From Bacteroidota bacterium (lineage in GTDB: Bacteria > Bacteroidota > Bacteroidia > Chitinophagales > BACL12), in the NCBI GenBank assembly GCA_016706865.1, contig JADJIS010000003.1, positions 682,001 to 746,000 of the forward strand: DNA of 64,000 nucleotides, read 5' to 3'. The notes under the pieces were generated by a model, which ran no database searches, had not been told where the DNA came from, and was given only the letters and a program-made list of their open reading frames with translations. Position 1 is the first letter of the stretch. Each line of letters begins with the position of its first letter. A program made the translations under genes and the position numbers. Below, in pieces: positions 55,050-64,000 of this stretch.

Positions 55050-56588
55050 ATGATAAAATTCCTCCATAAATATGTAGCCTATATTCTGTTTATTTCTGCT
55101 TGCGTAATTGGATTATTCAACTTCAAATCCTACGGTATTTCATGGGATGAGGAGGCGCAGCAGTTGATAGGCGAAAAGAATTATAGTTATATTTTTTATG
55201 GCGACAGATCATTTCATAAATTTCAGGACAGAGATTATGGAGTTGCTTTTGAATTGCCGATCATATTTATTGAAAAAGCCCTGGGTTTAACCGATTATCG
55301 CGATATTTACTTATGCAGGCATGTTTGTATTCATTTATTTTATATAGTTGGTGCCTTATTTTGTTTTCTCCTGATCGATCTGTTGTATGCTAATAAATTG
55401 TTGGCCACCATTGGATTTTTGATGCTGATGGTAAATCCTATTTTATATGCACATTCCTTTTTTAATTCGAAAGATATTCCATTTTTATCCATGTTTTTTA
55501 TTTGTTTTTATATATGCGTTAAGGCATTCAGAAAACAAAAGATTTTGAATTTCCTATTTCTGGGAATTGCGACTGCTCTGCTGATAAATATGAGGTTAAT
55601 GGGTATACTGTTTTTTTCGGTTGTCCTTTTCTTTTTGGTATTGGACTATTTTTTACCGGTTGCAAATAAGATCAGTGGAAAATCCAGATTAGTTATAATA
55701 TTAACTTTTATAGCTACTACAGCTTTATTTTTATATGGAACCTGGCCATTTTTATGGGAAAGACCATTTTTCAATTTTGTACTTGCGTTTCAGAATATGT
55801 CGAATTTCAGATGGGATGGACTGGTTCTATTTAAGGGTGAATATATGAGAACAACGGCTTTGAGTCCGTGGTATATTCCAACCTGGTTTTGTATTACAAA
55901 TCCCGTGTTATATCTGGTTTTGGGTTTTGGTGGAGCAGTTCTGGTCATTTTTAATTTTATTCGACGTCCTTTGAATTTTTTAATAAATATTGATCTGCGG
56001 AATAACCTGATCTATGGAATTTGTTTTTCTGCTCCGGTTTTTGTTGTTGTTTTTCTCCATTCGGTATTGTATGATTCCTGGAGACAATTATTTTTTATTT
56101 ATCCCGGTTTTGTAATGCTTGCCATATACTTTATACATAAAATTTCTAACACTAAATTCAGTAATAAATTTTTCAGAGTGCTGTTTATATATTGTTCTTA
56201 TATTGCTTATGTAATGGTTGTAATAAATCCACACCAACAAGTGTATTTTAATATCTTTGTGAATAAAAAATCACCCGAAAAACTGCGATCCCAATTTGAA
56301 CTTGATTATTGGGGTGCTTCGTATAAACAATCGCTGTTTTACATACTTAAGAATGACCCTTCTCCTGAGATAAAAATTTCAGTGGAAAATTATGCCGGGT
56401 GGCAGAATTATAAGATCTTGCCGGAGCATGACAGAAATCGCATTAAATTTGTTAATATAGAGGAAGCAGATTATTTTGTGACGAATTATCGCGATCATCC
56501 CTATATTTATGAGGAATTGCAGGACAAAAGCTGGTTTAAAGTAAGGGTTTATAATAATACGATCAATGAAGTATTTAAATTGAAATGA
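55050..56588 (+). CDS. Membrane glycosyltransferase, GT39/ArnT-like
   Basis: A 512-residue polytopic protein (about 11-12 helices) of the lipid-linked-sugar glycosyltransferase superfamily. The catalytic acidic motif is near the first loop: FKSYGISWDEEAQQLIGEKNY (Asp-Glu), then DYRDIYLCRHVCIHLF and PILYAHSFFNSKDIPFL. A periplasmic tail ends the protein. ATG 55050 is preferred to TTG 54948, which precedes an implausible extension. It overlaps the following GT2 gene by 4 bp, and that partner could supply its polyprenyl-linked sugar donor. Confidence 0.82.
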   Translation: MIKFLHKYVAYILFISACVIGLFNFKSYGISWDEEAQQLIGEKNYSYIFYGDRSFHKFQDRDYGVAFELPIIFIEKALGLTDYRDIYLCRHVCIHLFYIVGALFCFLLIDLLYANKLLATIGFLMLMVNPILYAHSFFNSKDIPFLSMFFICFYICVKAFRKQKILNFLFLGIATALLINMRLMGILFFSVVLFFLVLDYFLPVANKISGKSRLVIILTFIATTALFLYGTWPFLWERPFFNFVLAFQNMSNFRWDGLVLFKGEYMRTTALSPWYIPTWFCITNPVLYLVLGFGGAVLVIFNFIRRPLNFLINIDLRNNLIYGICFSAPVFVVVFLHSVLYDSWRQLFFIYPGFVMLAIYFIHKISNTKFSNKFFRVLFIYCSYIAYVMVVINPHQQVYFNIFVNKKSPEKLRSQFELDYWGASYKQSLFYILKNDPSPEIKISVENYAGWQNYKILPEHDRNRIKFVNIEEADYFVTNYRDHPYIYEELQDKSWFKVRVYNNTINEVFKLK

Positions 56589-57352
56589 AAACGCAGATAA
56601 AAACATGTTTTATTGTACCCTGCTATAATGAGGAAATTCGTTTGCCTGTTGACGATTTTGAAACATTTTTAAATGTTCATCCCGACACTTTGATTTGTTT
56701 TGTAGATGATGGGTCTACAGATAATACAAAAAATGTCTTATTGCAAATATGCGAGCATTACCCTGACAATAGCATTTATCTTGAAATAAAAAAAAATGTC
56801 GGCAAAGCGGAAGCTGTTCGACAAGGGGTATTATTATGTAATAGTAAATATGAGCATGAATTTGTAGCATATCTGGATGCTGACCTTTCTACAACACCAG
56901 AGGAATGTTTGGAAATGCGAAATTTATTTCTGCAAAAAATTCAGTTTTGTTTTGCTTCAAGAATTTTGCGCATTGGCTCTGTAATAAAGAGAAAACGATA
57001 TCGTTTCTTGATAGGAAGAGTAATTGCAACTTTTATTTCTACCATTTTGCATTTAAAGGTATATGATACTCAATGCGGTTGTAAAATGTTTACAAAGAAA
57101 TTATCAGAAGAGGTTTTTCGGGAAAAATTTTATTCCAGATGGCTTTTTGATGTAGAGATCTTTTTCAGGATAATTGAATTGTTCGGCAGAGAACATGTGC
57201 AGGATATAATGCTGGAAGTGCCACTCCGTCATTGGGAGGATAAAGGCAATTCCAAAATATCACCCTGGTATTTTTTTGTACTTTGGAAGGATTTGTTTTA
57301 TATCCGCCAGTATTATAAAAAACGGCAAAACTCCGGTCAATTTAAAAAGTGA
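56585..57352 (+). CDS. GT2 glycosyltransferase, dolichyl-phosphate-glucose-synthase-like
   Basis: A 255-residue GT-A enzyme: FIVPCYNEEIRLPVDDF, ICFVDDGSTDNTKNV and the metal-binding FVAYLDADLSTTPEE. The tail HLKVYDTQCGCKMF and SRWLFDVEIFFRI is typical of the Alg5-like branch that moves sugars from NDP to a polyprenyl phosphate. Translationally coupled to the GT39-like membrane gene, so the pair may glycosylate cell-surface lipids or proteins. Confidence 0.9.
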   Translation: MKTQIKTCFIVPCYNEEIRLPVDDFETFLNVHPDTLICFVDDGSTDNTKNVLLQICEHYPDNSIYLEIKKNVGKAEAVRQGVLLCNSKYEHEFVAYLDADLSTTPEECLEMRNLFLQKIQFCFASRILRIGSVIKRKRYRFLIGRVIATFISTILHLKVYDTQCGCKMFTKKLSEEVFREKFYSRWLFDVEIFFRIIELFGREHVQDIMLEVPLRHWEDKGNSKISPWYFFVLWKDLFYIRQYYKKRQNSGQFKK

Positions 57353-57538
57353 GCAATTTTTCATTGCGTTTAATTTTCTCTTACCTGTATCGTGAATGGT
57401 AATTTTCACGAATGCAAATTCTATTTCAAAGGATAATATTGCCAATTCACAGACAAACTGATTGAATATACCTAATTCTTTCATTTCTGATGTTTTGATA
57501 GAATAGTTTTACATCCAGAAACATTAAATCACCTTAAT

Positions 57539-58447
57539 ATGTATAGTATTCAAACAAACGACCTTAGTTATCATTATTCACCAAACGAACAGATCTTAAA
57601 CAATATTTGTCTGCAAATACCTACCGGTTCCATTTATGGTTTTTTGGGACCTAACGGAGCAGGCAAAACCACCACGCTTCGTTTATTGTTGGGTTTACTG
57701 TCAAATCAACATGGAGATATTGAAATATTTAATAAACCATTCTCCACCAATCGAATTGAAATATTAAAGAATATTGGAACACTCATCGAAAGTCCTTCCA
57801 TTTATGCTCACCTTACAGCTTCTGAAAATTTGCGAGTATGGCAAAAATTATATCAATGCCCTTTAATTAGAATACAGAAAGTACTCGAACTGGTTGGGCT
57901 TTCAGATGTTGGCAATAAAAGGGCAGGTAAATTTTCCTTGGGAATGAAACAACGTTTGGCAATTGCGGTTGCTTTGCTGCATGAACCAAAATTATTGATA
58001 CTGGATGAACCCACTAATGGTTTAGATCCGAATGGAATTTTGGAAATGAGACTATTACTCCAAAAATTAAATTCTGAACTTGGTATTACAATTTTGATTT
58101 CAAGTCATATTTTATCGGAGATTGAAAAATTGGTTACACATATCGGAATTATTCACAAAGGTGAACTCCTAATGCAGGGAACATTGCAAGAGTTAATGAA
58201 CAAACAACAATTATCGAATTTTATTGTGCTGGATACCAGTTCCAATGAAAAAGCATTTTCTATCCTTTCACTAAATATTGCAGACTTGCAAATTAACAAT
58301 AACAAGATCATCTTACCATTTCTAGAAAAAAGCAAGATAGCTGAAATAAATCAATTATTGGTAAAACAAAAAATTGATGTTTACGAAATTTCTCCTGAAA
58401 AAAATGATCTCGAAAATATATTTATGCAATTAATAAACAAAAATTAA
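57539..58447 (+). CDS. ABC transporter ATP-binding protein
   Basis: A 302-residue ABC ATPase of the drug/bacitracin-exporter type (BcrA-like). Walker A FLGPNGAGKTTTLRLL (~36-50), signature FSLGMKQRLAIAVALL, Walker B KLLILDEPTNGLDPNG, and H-loop ILISSHILSEIE. The C-terminal ~80 residues are the usual regulatory extension. First gene of a four-gene run with permease, sensor kinase and LytTR regulator; typical of systems answering membrane-active compounds (inference). Confidence 0.93.
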   Translation: MYSIQTNDLSYHYSPNEQILNNICLQIPTGSIYGFLGPNGAGKTTTLRLLLGLLSNQHGDIEIFNKPFSTNRIEILKNIGTLIESPSIYAHLTASENLRVWQKLYQCPLIRIQKVLELVGLSDVGNKRAGKFSLGMKQRLAIAVALLHEPKLLILDEPTNGLDPNGILEMRLLLQKLNSELGITILISSHILSEIEKLVTHIGIIHKGELLMQGTLQELMNKQQLSNFIVLDTSSNEKAFSILSLNIADLQINNNKIILPFLEKSKIAEINQLLVKQKIDVYEISPEKNDLENIFMQLINKN

Positions 58448-58448
58448 A

Positions 58449-59231
58449 ATGAAAAATTTTATATTTAATAGCCTGAGTAGTGAATTACTCAAAATAAAAA
58501 ATACGGCAGCTTTGTGGCTGGTGGTTGGTGGTTCTCTTTTTATACCCCTGATTATGATCATCATTCAAATAAGTTATCCGGAAAAAACAGCTGCAAAAAA
58601 CCTCTCGGAAACCTTTTGGATGTCATTTTACAACGAATCATGGCAATCTATGGCCATGTTCTTGTTGCCCATGGGAATAATTTTGGTAACCAGTATGTTA
58701 ACCCAGCTGGAATTTAAGAACAATACCTGGAAACAGTTATTTAGTAGTCCGCAACCACTCTATTTTATTTTTGTCGCAAAAATGAAAGTGATATTCCTGC
58801 TAATGCTACTGTTTTTATTACTTTTTAATATTGGCATCTATGTTTCGGTATTGATACCGGCTTTAATATTTGGAAAAATTCCTTTTCCAACCGACTCAAT
58901 TCCTGTTTTAACCTTTTTAAAATCAAGTGCTTTATATTTTATAGATTGTTTACCGATAATAGCCTTGCAGTATCTGATAAGCCTTCGGTTTAAAAATTTT
59001 CTTGTTCCCGTAGGGGTTGGGTTTGCGCTCATAATAGCTTCTATGTTTGCACTTTCCTGGAAGTTTGGTTACACTTTCCCCTATATCTACAGTTCCTTAA
59101 ACTATTTTCAATCTTCAGGTACTGAAAGAACTGCTTCTGAAATAAGTTTTCATTGGTTTGCAATCGGTTATTTTGTCCTGATTACCTTTGTAAATTATTT
59201 AATATTTAGTAATAGAACCGAAAAGGGATAA
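58449..59231 (+). CDS. ABC transporter permease
   Basis: A 260-residue permease with six hydrophobic helices (e.g. ALWLVVGGSLFIPLIMIIIQ, MAMFLLPMGIILVTSMLTQ, VIFLLMLLFLLLFNIGIYV). Starts one base after the ATPase stop. ABC-2 type, as partner of the bacitracin-type ATPase. The last helix is followed by a short charged end (FSNRTEKG). Confidence 0.88.
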   Translation: MKNFIFNSLSSELLKIKNTAALWLVVGGSLFIPLIMIIIQISYPEKTAAKNLSETFWMSFYNESWQSMAMFLLPMGIILVTSMLTQLEFKNNTWKQLFSSPQPLYFIFVAKMKVIFLLMLLFLLLFNIGIYVSVLIPALIFGKIPFPTDSIPVLTFLKSSALYFIDCLPIIALQYLISLRFKNFLVPVGVGFALIIASMFALSWKFGYTFPYIYSSLNYFQSSGTERTASEISFHWFAIGYFVLITFVNYLIFSNRTEKG

Positions 59232-59282
59232 AATTTTAGCTTATCAATTTATAATTCATCAAAACCTGTTAATAATTTAATA

Positions 59283-60356
59283 ATGAGAAAAATAGCAGTT
59301 ATTCTTTTGCACTTCGGTTATTGGGCGATGTATATATTTCTCTTATTTATTTTCTTCGTTCTCAATGCGGCATCACAGGAGAATTTTAGTGCAGATAAAA
59401 TTCAATTTTTTATCGATTGGACCGAGTTGGTCTCTGCATTTGCCATTGTTCCCGGAATATTTGGATTTTATGCAGGATATTACCTCTTATTTAGAAAATA
59501 TTTGGTTAAAAGAAAAATAGGTTTACTTTTTCTTAGCGGATTTCTGGTTTCAATTATTGGAGGCATAGCTGGCGCAATGCTGTTAAATGTATTAAAGGGT
59601 TCAGATATTATGTTTGCAGATGGATGGAATTCTGCGATCCCGGAATTAATTACAATGTGTTTTATAGCTGCGATTAATTGTATAGTAGGGTTGATATTGC
59701 AGGGATTCATTACGGCTTATTCCGATATTAAATGGAAAGAGGATCTGAATAAAAAAAATTATGAAATGGAACTGGCCATGATTAAGTCACAGATAAATCC
59801 TCATTTTTTATTTAATACCCTTAACAATATTGATGCATTGATACTTAAAGACCAGGAAACTGCATCATTGTACCTGAATAAGCTTTCAGATATTTTGCGT
59901 TTCATGTTATATGAAACAAAAAGCGAAAGAATTCCATTAGCTGAAGAGCTGCTTTTTATAGAAAAATATATTGAACTTCAAAAAATAAGAACTGCAAATC
60001 CAAATGCAATAAAATTGATCGTGGAAGGGGAGGTGGGCGACAATACCATACCTCCACTGCTGTTTATACCAATTATTGAAAATGCTTTTACGCACACTTT
60101 ATTAAGCAGAGATGGTAATAGTATATATATTTATTTTATGATCGATGGAAACAATATTCAGTTCGTTTGTAAAAATTATTTTGATAAAACCCTTCCAAAG
60201 TCAAAAGAAGTTGGTGGGTTAGGAATGGAGTTAATTAGCAAACGGCTTAAATTGTTGTATCCTGAAAAACATTTGCTAGAAATCAAAAATGAAAGCGATA
60301 TTTACATGGTAAAATTAAGTATTTACGAAAATGAAAATTCAGTGCATCATAATTGA
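59283..60356 (+). CDS. Sensor histidine kinase, LytS/YehU type
   Basis: A 357-residue kinase. Four hydrophobic helices (~5-28, 50-70, 80-102, 120-145), then the His_kinase domain SQINPHFLFNTLNNIDALI with phosphoacceptor His174, and the HATPase region with IPIIENAFTHTL and GGLGMELISKRLKLLYP. It overlaps the regulator gene by 26 bp, so both are co-made. No extracellular sensor domain, so it may sense within the membrane or via the neighbouring ABC exporter. Confidence 0.92.
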   Translation: MRKIAVILLHFGYWAMYIFLLFIFFVLNAASQENFSADKIQFFIDWTELVSAFAIVPGIFGFYAGYYLLFRKYLVKRKIGLLFLSGFLVSIIGGIAGAMLLNVLKGSDIMFADGWNSAIPELITMCFIAAINCIVGLILQGFITAYSDIKWKEDLNKKNYEMELAMIKSQINPHFLFNTLNNIDALILKDQETASLYLNKLSDILRFMLYETKSERIPLAEELLFIEKYIELQKIRTANPNAIKLIVEGEVGDNTIPPLLFIPIIENAFTHTLLSRDGNSIYIYFMIDGNNIQFVCKNYFDKTLPKSKEVGGLGMELISKRLKLLYPEKHLLEIKNESDIYMVKLSIYENENSVHHN

Positions 60357-61011
60357 GGATGAGCCATTGGCAATGGAGAAGTTAAAGGGATTTGTAATGA
60401 AACATCCCGATTTGATATTAAAATCTACTTTTAATAATGGAGCAGATGCTTTGGTTTTTCTGCAAACAAATAATGTGGATCTTTTGTTTTTGGATATTAA
60501 TTTGGGGGAAATGTCCGGTATTAGGATATTGGAGACTGCAAATATTTCCGCCAATGTAATTTTAACAACTGCATATTCGGAATTTGCCTTAAAGGGATAT
60601 GAACTTAATGTGACCGATTACCTCTTAAAACCTTTCACCTTTGAACGATTTATGCAGGCAGTAAATAAGGTTGTTAATCCGCTTCCAAAACGCGAACTTG
60701 TTGATCAGGCTTTTATCTTTATTAAAACGGAATACCGACTTGAAAAAGTGATGTATAACGATATACTTTATATAGAAGGAATGGGTGATTATCGAAGAAT
60801 TTTTACGGTCAACAAAAATATTATGACACTTCAAACCTTTAAGGAGTTGGAAGAGGAGCTTCCCAAAACTATTATTTGCAGAGTGCATAAATCGTATATG
60901 GTGGGATTACAAAAAATTGATTCTGTTCAAAAGGATGAAATTCACATAGGGAACAAAATTATCCCCGTCTCCGAAACCTATAAGAAGGAATTTTATGATT
61001 TGATCAGGTAA
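60331..61011 (+). CDS. LytTR response regulator
   Basis: A 226-residue regulator. Receiver domain ~1-115: CIIIEDEPLAMEKL (acidic pocket), phosphoacceptor Asp55 in VDLLFLDINLGEMSG, and YLLKPFTFERF (Lys switch). DNA-binding LytTR domain ~130-226: IFIKTEYRLEKVMYNDILYIEGMGDYRRI and ICRVHKSYMVGL. Partner of the preceding kinase; target probably includes the ABC genes upstream, but no operator was identified. Confidence 0.93.
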   Translation: MKIQCIIIEDEPLAMEKLKGFVMKHPDLILKSTFNNGADALVFLQTNNVDLLFLDINLGEMSGIRILETANISANVILTTAYSEFALKGYELNVTDYLLKPFTFERFMQAVNKVVNPLPKRELVDQAFIFIKTEYRLEKVMYNDILYIEGMGDYRRIFTVNKNIMTLQTFKELEEELPKTIICRVHKSYMVGLQKIDSVQKDEIHIGNKIIPVSETYKKEFYDLIR

Positions 61012-61092
61012 CACAACATAACATAAAGGGTTTAAAAGTGTTGTATCAGGGGCTATCTGACAATTCTGAGACAAATTGAGTCAATTAATTTG

Positions 61093-61100
61093 TATCTTTG
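61093..61100 (+). promoter_or_regulatory. -7 promoter element before the first S8 protease
   Basis: TATCTTTG, exact TAnnTTTG, 29 bp before ATG 61130. A TTG at 61076-61078 is only 14 bp upstream, so the -33 element is uncertain. Confidence 0.5.
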
Positions 61101-61129
61101 ATTTGGTTCACCGTTTAGCCAATTAGTTT

Positions 61130-62881
61130 ATGATTAAAAAAATTTGCCTCCTCTCAATACTTGTATGTAGTTTTTCCCTTATAAATGCTCAAGGGCTGAA
61201 TATTAGATCTACACGTGAATTGAATACTTATTATATTGATGGGATTAAACACATATTTCCGGCATCAAAACCCCAAGTGAAATACTGGATTTATTTCAGT
61301 GATAAGGATAATTCCTCTTATACAAAATCAGAACCGGGCAAATTCCTTACTCAAAAAGCAATAGACAGAAGAACGAAATTTAATATTTCGATAAATGAAA
61401 CTGACTTTCCTGTAAGTGAACAGTATGTTAAAGAATTAAATAATCTCGGAATTTCCATTGAAGTAAAATCAAGATGGTTAAATGCAGTCAGTGCCTATTT
61501 AAGTGAGGAACAAATAGCAACTATATCTCAACTAACATTTATATCACAGATCAGTAAGGTTAATAAATATAGTAATGTCGACATCAATACAATTCCATTA
61601 AATAATACTGCATTTTATAAAAGTGCCGCTACAACAGATATTTCGGGTATTTATGGGAGATCAAAAAATCAAATCGACCAAATAAACCTGGATACTATTC
61701 TCCAACTTGGATTTACGGGAGGAGATATGGTAATGGCAGTAATAGATGCTGGATTTTTCGGAATGGATACCGCAACTTTATTTCAAAGCATGTGGGATAA
61801 AGGTCAGATTTTAGGTTTTCATAATTTCCCCGACGACAATGATCAGGTATTTAATATTTATTCCGGTTATCACGGAAGTTGGGTATCAAGTGTAATTGCC
61901 GGAGATATTGATAGTGTTTTTTCCGGATCTGCACCTGATGTGAAATTATATTTATTCAGAACGGAAATTGCCGATAGCGAATATGTGGTGGAAGAAGATC
62001 ATTGGTTAGAAGCAGCCGAATTAGCAGATTATATCGGGGTTGATCTGATCAATTCTTCACTTGGATATACCACATTTGACGATAGTCTTACAAATCATAC
62101 ATATGCTGATCTGGATGGAAATACTTCAGTGGTTACAATGGCAGCAGATATGGCTGCATCAAAAGGTATTTTAGTTTGCAACAGCGCTGGAAATGAAGGC
62201 GCTAGTACGTGGCATTATGTGTCTATGCCTGCAGATGGCGATAGTGTTTTTTCCATAGGAGCTGTGGATACGTTGGGAATTCACGCTGGGTTCAGTGGTT
62301 ATGGCCCGACCAGTGATGGAAGATTGAAACCAAATGTTGTGGCACTTGGAGTACTTTCTGCAGTTATGGATCCCGGTGGGAATATTTATAATCTAGGTGG
62401 CACTTCTTTTGCATCGCCACTTATTGCCGGTGCTTGTGCAAGTTTATGGGGTGCATTTCCTTACAGAACAAATATGGAAATAATGGATGCCGTGCAACAG
62501 AGTGCGCATCTTCATTTAACACCGAATGATTCCATGGGTTACGGAATTCCGAATTTTGGTCTGGCTTTTGAAATTTTGAAGGCAATGGAACCGGAGGATA
62601 CTGTAATTATTGAAGATACAACACTTGTTACTATTGAGGTGGTGCCAAATCCAGCAAGTAGTTTCTTTTCTGTATTTATAGAAAGTCACTTAAATGAAAA
62701 TGCACAAATTCAGATTATTAATTTGCAGGGAGAAATGATGTATTCGAAAAATATTTTCCTTGAAAAAGATTTTAATGATTCATTTACCATCCCGATAACC
62801 GAACAATATGCATCAGGAATTTACATACTTTCTATTTTAACTAAAAGTGCTAAACAAAGTTTGCGGATTTTTGTTAACTAA
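61130..62881 (+). CDS. T9SS-sorted subtilisin-like (S8) serine protease
   Basis: A 583-residue exported protease: signal MIKKICLLSILVCSFSLINA, a propeptide-like region (~50-145, KYWIYFSDKDNSS and ESRWLNAVSAYL-type), catalytic triad Asp206 (MAVIDAGFFGMD), His248 (GYHGSWVSSVIAG) and Ser426 (GGTSFASPLIAGA), oxyanion Asn355 (CNSAGNEG). The end (~495-583) is a T9SS sorting domain (VVPNPASSFFSVF..ASGIYILSI). Followed after 30 bp by a close paralogue. Confidence 0.93.
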   Translation: MIKKICLLSILVCSFSLINAQGLNIRSTRELNTYYIDGIKHIFPASKPQVKYWIYFSDKDNSSYTKSEPGKFLTQKAIDRRTKFNISINETDFPVSEQYVKELNNLGISIEVKSRWLNAVSAYLSEEQIATISQLTFISQISKVNKYSNVDINTIPLNNTAFYKSAATTDISGIYGRSKNQIDQINLDTILQLGFTGGDMVMAVIDAGFFGMDTATLFQSMWDKGQILGFHNFPDDNDQVFNIYSGYHGSWVSSVIAGDIDSVFSGSAPDVKLYLFRTEIADSEYVVEEDHWLEAAELADYIGVDLINSSLGYTTFDDSLTNHTYADLDGNTSVVTMAADMAASKGILVCNSAGNEGASTWHYVSMPADGDSVFSIGAVDTLGIHAGFSGYGPTSDGRLKPNVVALGVLSAVMDPGGNIYNLGGTSFASPLIAGACASLWGAFPYRTNMEIMDAVQQSAHLHLTPNDSMGYGIPNFGLAFEILKAMEPEDTVIIEDTTLVTIEVVPNPASSFFSVFIESHLNENAQIQIINLQGEMMYSKNIFLEKDFNDSFTIPITEQYASGIYILSILTKSAKQSLRIFVN

Positions 62882-62911
62882 ATTATAATATCGATAAATT
62901 ATATTTGATCA

Positions 62912-64000
62912 ATGAAACGATTATTGTTACCGGTTTTTTTCTGTGCGATGGTTATAAGCAATGTATTTTCGCAAGTACATGCTGTTAAAGATTTTGTTGA
63001 TACTCCAGTTTCGTTTTCAGATACTAAATATTGGGTTTATTTTACGGATAAAAATAATTCGAAGTTTACCTTAGAAAAACCCAATGAATATCTATCCCAA
63101 AAGTCAATTGAAAGACGTGCGAAAATGGATATACCGCTTCGGGTCATAGACCTTCCTGTCAGTGCTTCTTATATTTCCTTACTCCAGAAAGCAGGAGTAG
63201 AAATTATAGTTGAAAGCAGATGGCTGAATGCTGTAAGTATAAGAATTAAATCTGATTACCAACTTGGTTTAATTTCGATGTTACCCTTTGTAAAGAAAAT
63301 AGAATATGTAAAAAAATACCAAAGTGTGGATGAAACATTGCCATTGGATAATAACTCATTTTACCGATATTCTGAACTTGCAACAAATGATTATGGTGGA
63401 GCATATAATCAAAATCATATGATAGATATTGATTTTCTGCATTCTTTAGGATACTCCGGACAAGGAATTACCATTGCAGTTTTAGATGGTGGATTTTATG
63501 GTGTGGATATTGGAGAAGGATTTAAAAGTTTTTGGGATAAGGATCAAATTATTGAAACAAGAAATTTTGCCGACGATAATGACAGTGTTTTTCACAGCAC
63601 AACACATGGAAGCAATGTATTGAGTATTATGGGTGGAGATATGCCCGGTGAATATATCGGCAGTGCACCTGATGCAAAATTTTATTTGTTCAGAACAGAA
63701 GTAACATCCAGTGAAACAGTTGTGGAGGAAGATTATTGGGTGGAAGGAGCAGAGTATGCAGATTTTGTTGGAGCTGATATTATTAATTCATCTTTGGGTT
63801 ATACCACCTTTGACGATTCACTTCAGGATCATACTTATGAAGATCTGGATGGCAATACAGCAGTTGCAACAATTGCTGCTGACATTGCGGCTAGTGTTGG
63901 AATATTAGTTTGTAATAGCGCTGGAAATGAAGCAACCAGTAGTTGGCATTTTATTGGTGTTCCAGCTGATGGCGATAGTGTTTTTACGATAGGTGCAGTT
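62912..64000 (+). CDS. Second S8 serine protease, paralogue (partial, runs off right edge)
   Basis: 363 codons from ATG 62912 to the window end with no stop. Signal MKRLLLPVFFCAMVISNVFS, then the same propeptide block (YWVYFTDKNNSKFTLEKPNE, ESRWLNAVSIRI) and protease core (Asp192 in AVLDGGFYGVD, His232 in STTHGSNVLSIMGG, oxyanion Asn in CNSAGNEA). Strikingly similar to the preceding protease over the whole available length, including SSLGYTTFDDSL. The catalytic serine and tail are beyond the edge. Tandem duplication is the likely origin; a shared promoter is likely. Confidence 0.93.
   Translation, partial: MKRLLLPVFFCAMVISNVFSQVHAVKDFVDTPVSFSDTKYWVYFTDKNNSKFTLEKPNEYLSQKSIERRAKMDIPLRVIDLPVSASYISLLQKAGVEIIVESRWLNAVSIRIKSDYQLGLISMLPFVKKIEYVKKYQSVDETLPLDNNSFYRYSELATNDYGGAYNQNHMIDIDFLHSLGYSGQGITIAVLDGGFYGVDIGEGFKSFWDKDQIIETRNFADDNDSVFHSTTHGSNVLSIMGGDMPGEYIGSAPDAKFYLFRTEVTSSETVVEEDYWVEGAEYADFVGADIINSSLGYTTFDDSLQDHTYEDLDGNTAVATIAADIAASVGILVCNSAGNEATSSWHFIGVPADGDSVFTIGAV

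Overview
The window is a stretch of a low-GC Bacteroidota chromosome. The phylum call rests on several things: Por/type IX secretion C-terminal sorting tails on at least four proteins, DUF2851, DUF5916 and AbiE families, near absence of Shine-Dalgarno sequences, and repeated TAnnTTTG -7 promoter elements a few bases upstream of start codons. I cannot place it to genus. No rRNA, tRNA, CRISPR array, transposase or integrase was seen.

Layout. 1-12.5 kb is housekeeping plus repeats: the tail of a secreted protein, PspC and DUF2851 proteins, a 1.1 kb tandem array of nested inverted repeats, pyrF, a NifU-domain protein and Mrp/ApbC (one minus-strand group), divergent topA, a transglutaminase-like protein, a GNAT acetyltransferase and a T9SS-sorted protein. 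12.6-24.4 kb looks like a defence island: a type II restriction-modification set (gamma N6-adenine methylase, PD-(D/E)XK-like nuclease, C-protein controller with a recognisable C-box), a decayed DUF3267-like gene, a lipoprotein, a large PIN-domain protein with two C-terminal membrane helices, an AIPR protein and a LEM-3-like GIY-YIG nuclease. The last two lie between two direct copies of a ~370 bp element that carries a conserved 31-33 residue hydrophobic micro-ORF. 25-31 kb holds small lipoproteins, a leucine-rich repeat protein, a beta-propeller lipoprotein, HutD and an AbiEi/AbiEii type IV toxin-antitoxin pair with operator-like inverted repeats.

31.4-54.9 kb is again mostly core: prfB with a programmed +1 frameshift whose stop codon is UAA rather than UGA, glpD, an LpxL-type acyltransferase, a gingipain-fold T9SS protein without an evident catalytic dyad, an ATP-grasp/membrane protein/penicillin acylase operon, a fused chromate transporter, DUF5916 outer-membrane protein, pyrD, a cupin/TetR divergent pair with two copies of one operator, mnmA and several small proteins. 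55-64 kb holds a membrane glycosyltransferase plus a GT2 partner, an ABC exporter followed by a LytS/LytTR two-component pair, and two tandem subtilisin-like proteases, the second cut by the window edge.

The intergenic DNA is unusually rich in long palindromic and tandem repeats of several unrelated families. Two families share the same nested architecture, and a 34 bp mini-hairpin occurs both near 35 kb (with a likely empty site beside it) and at 49.1 kb. The most novel material is the repeat-bracketed AIPR/GIY-YIG block with its micro-ORF, the membrane-anchored PIN protein, and the UAA frameshift site in prfB.
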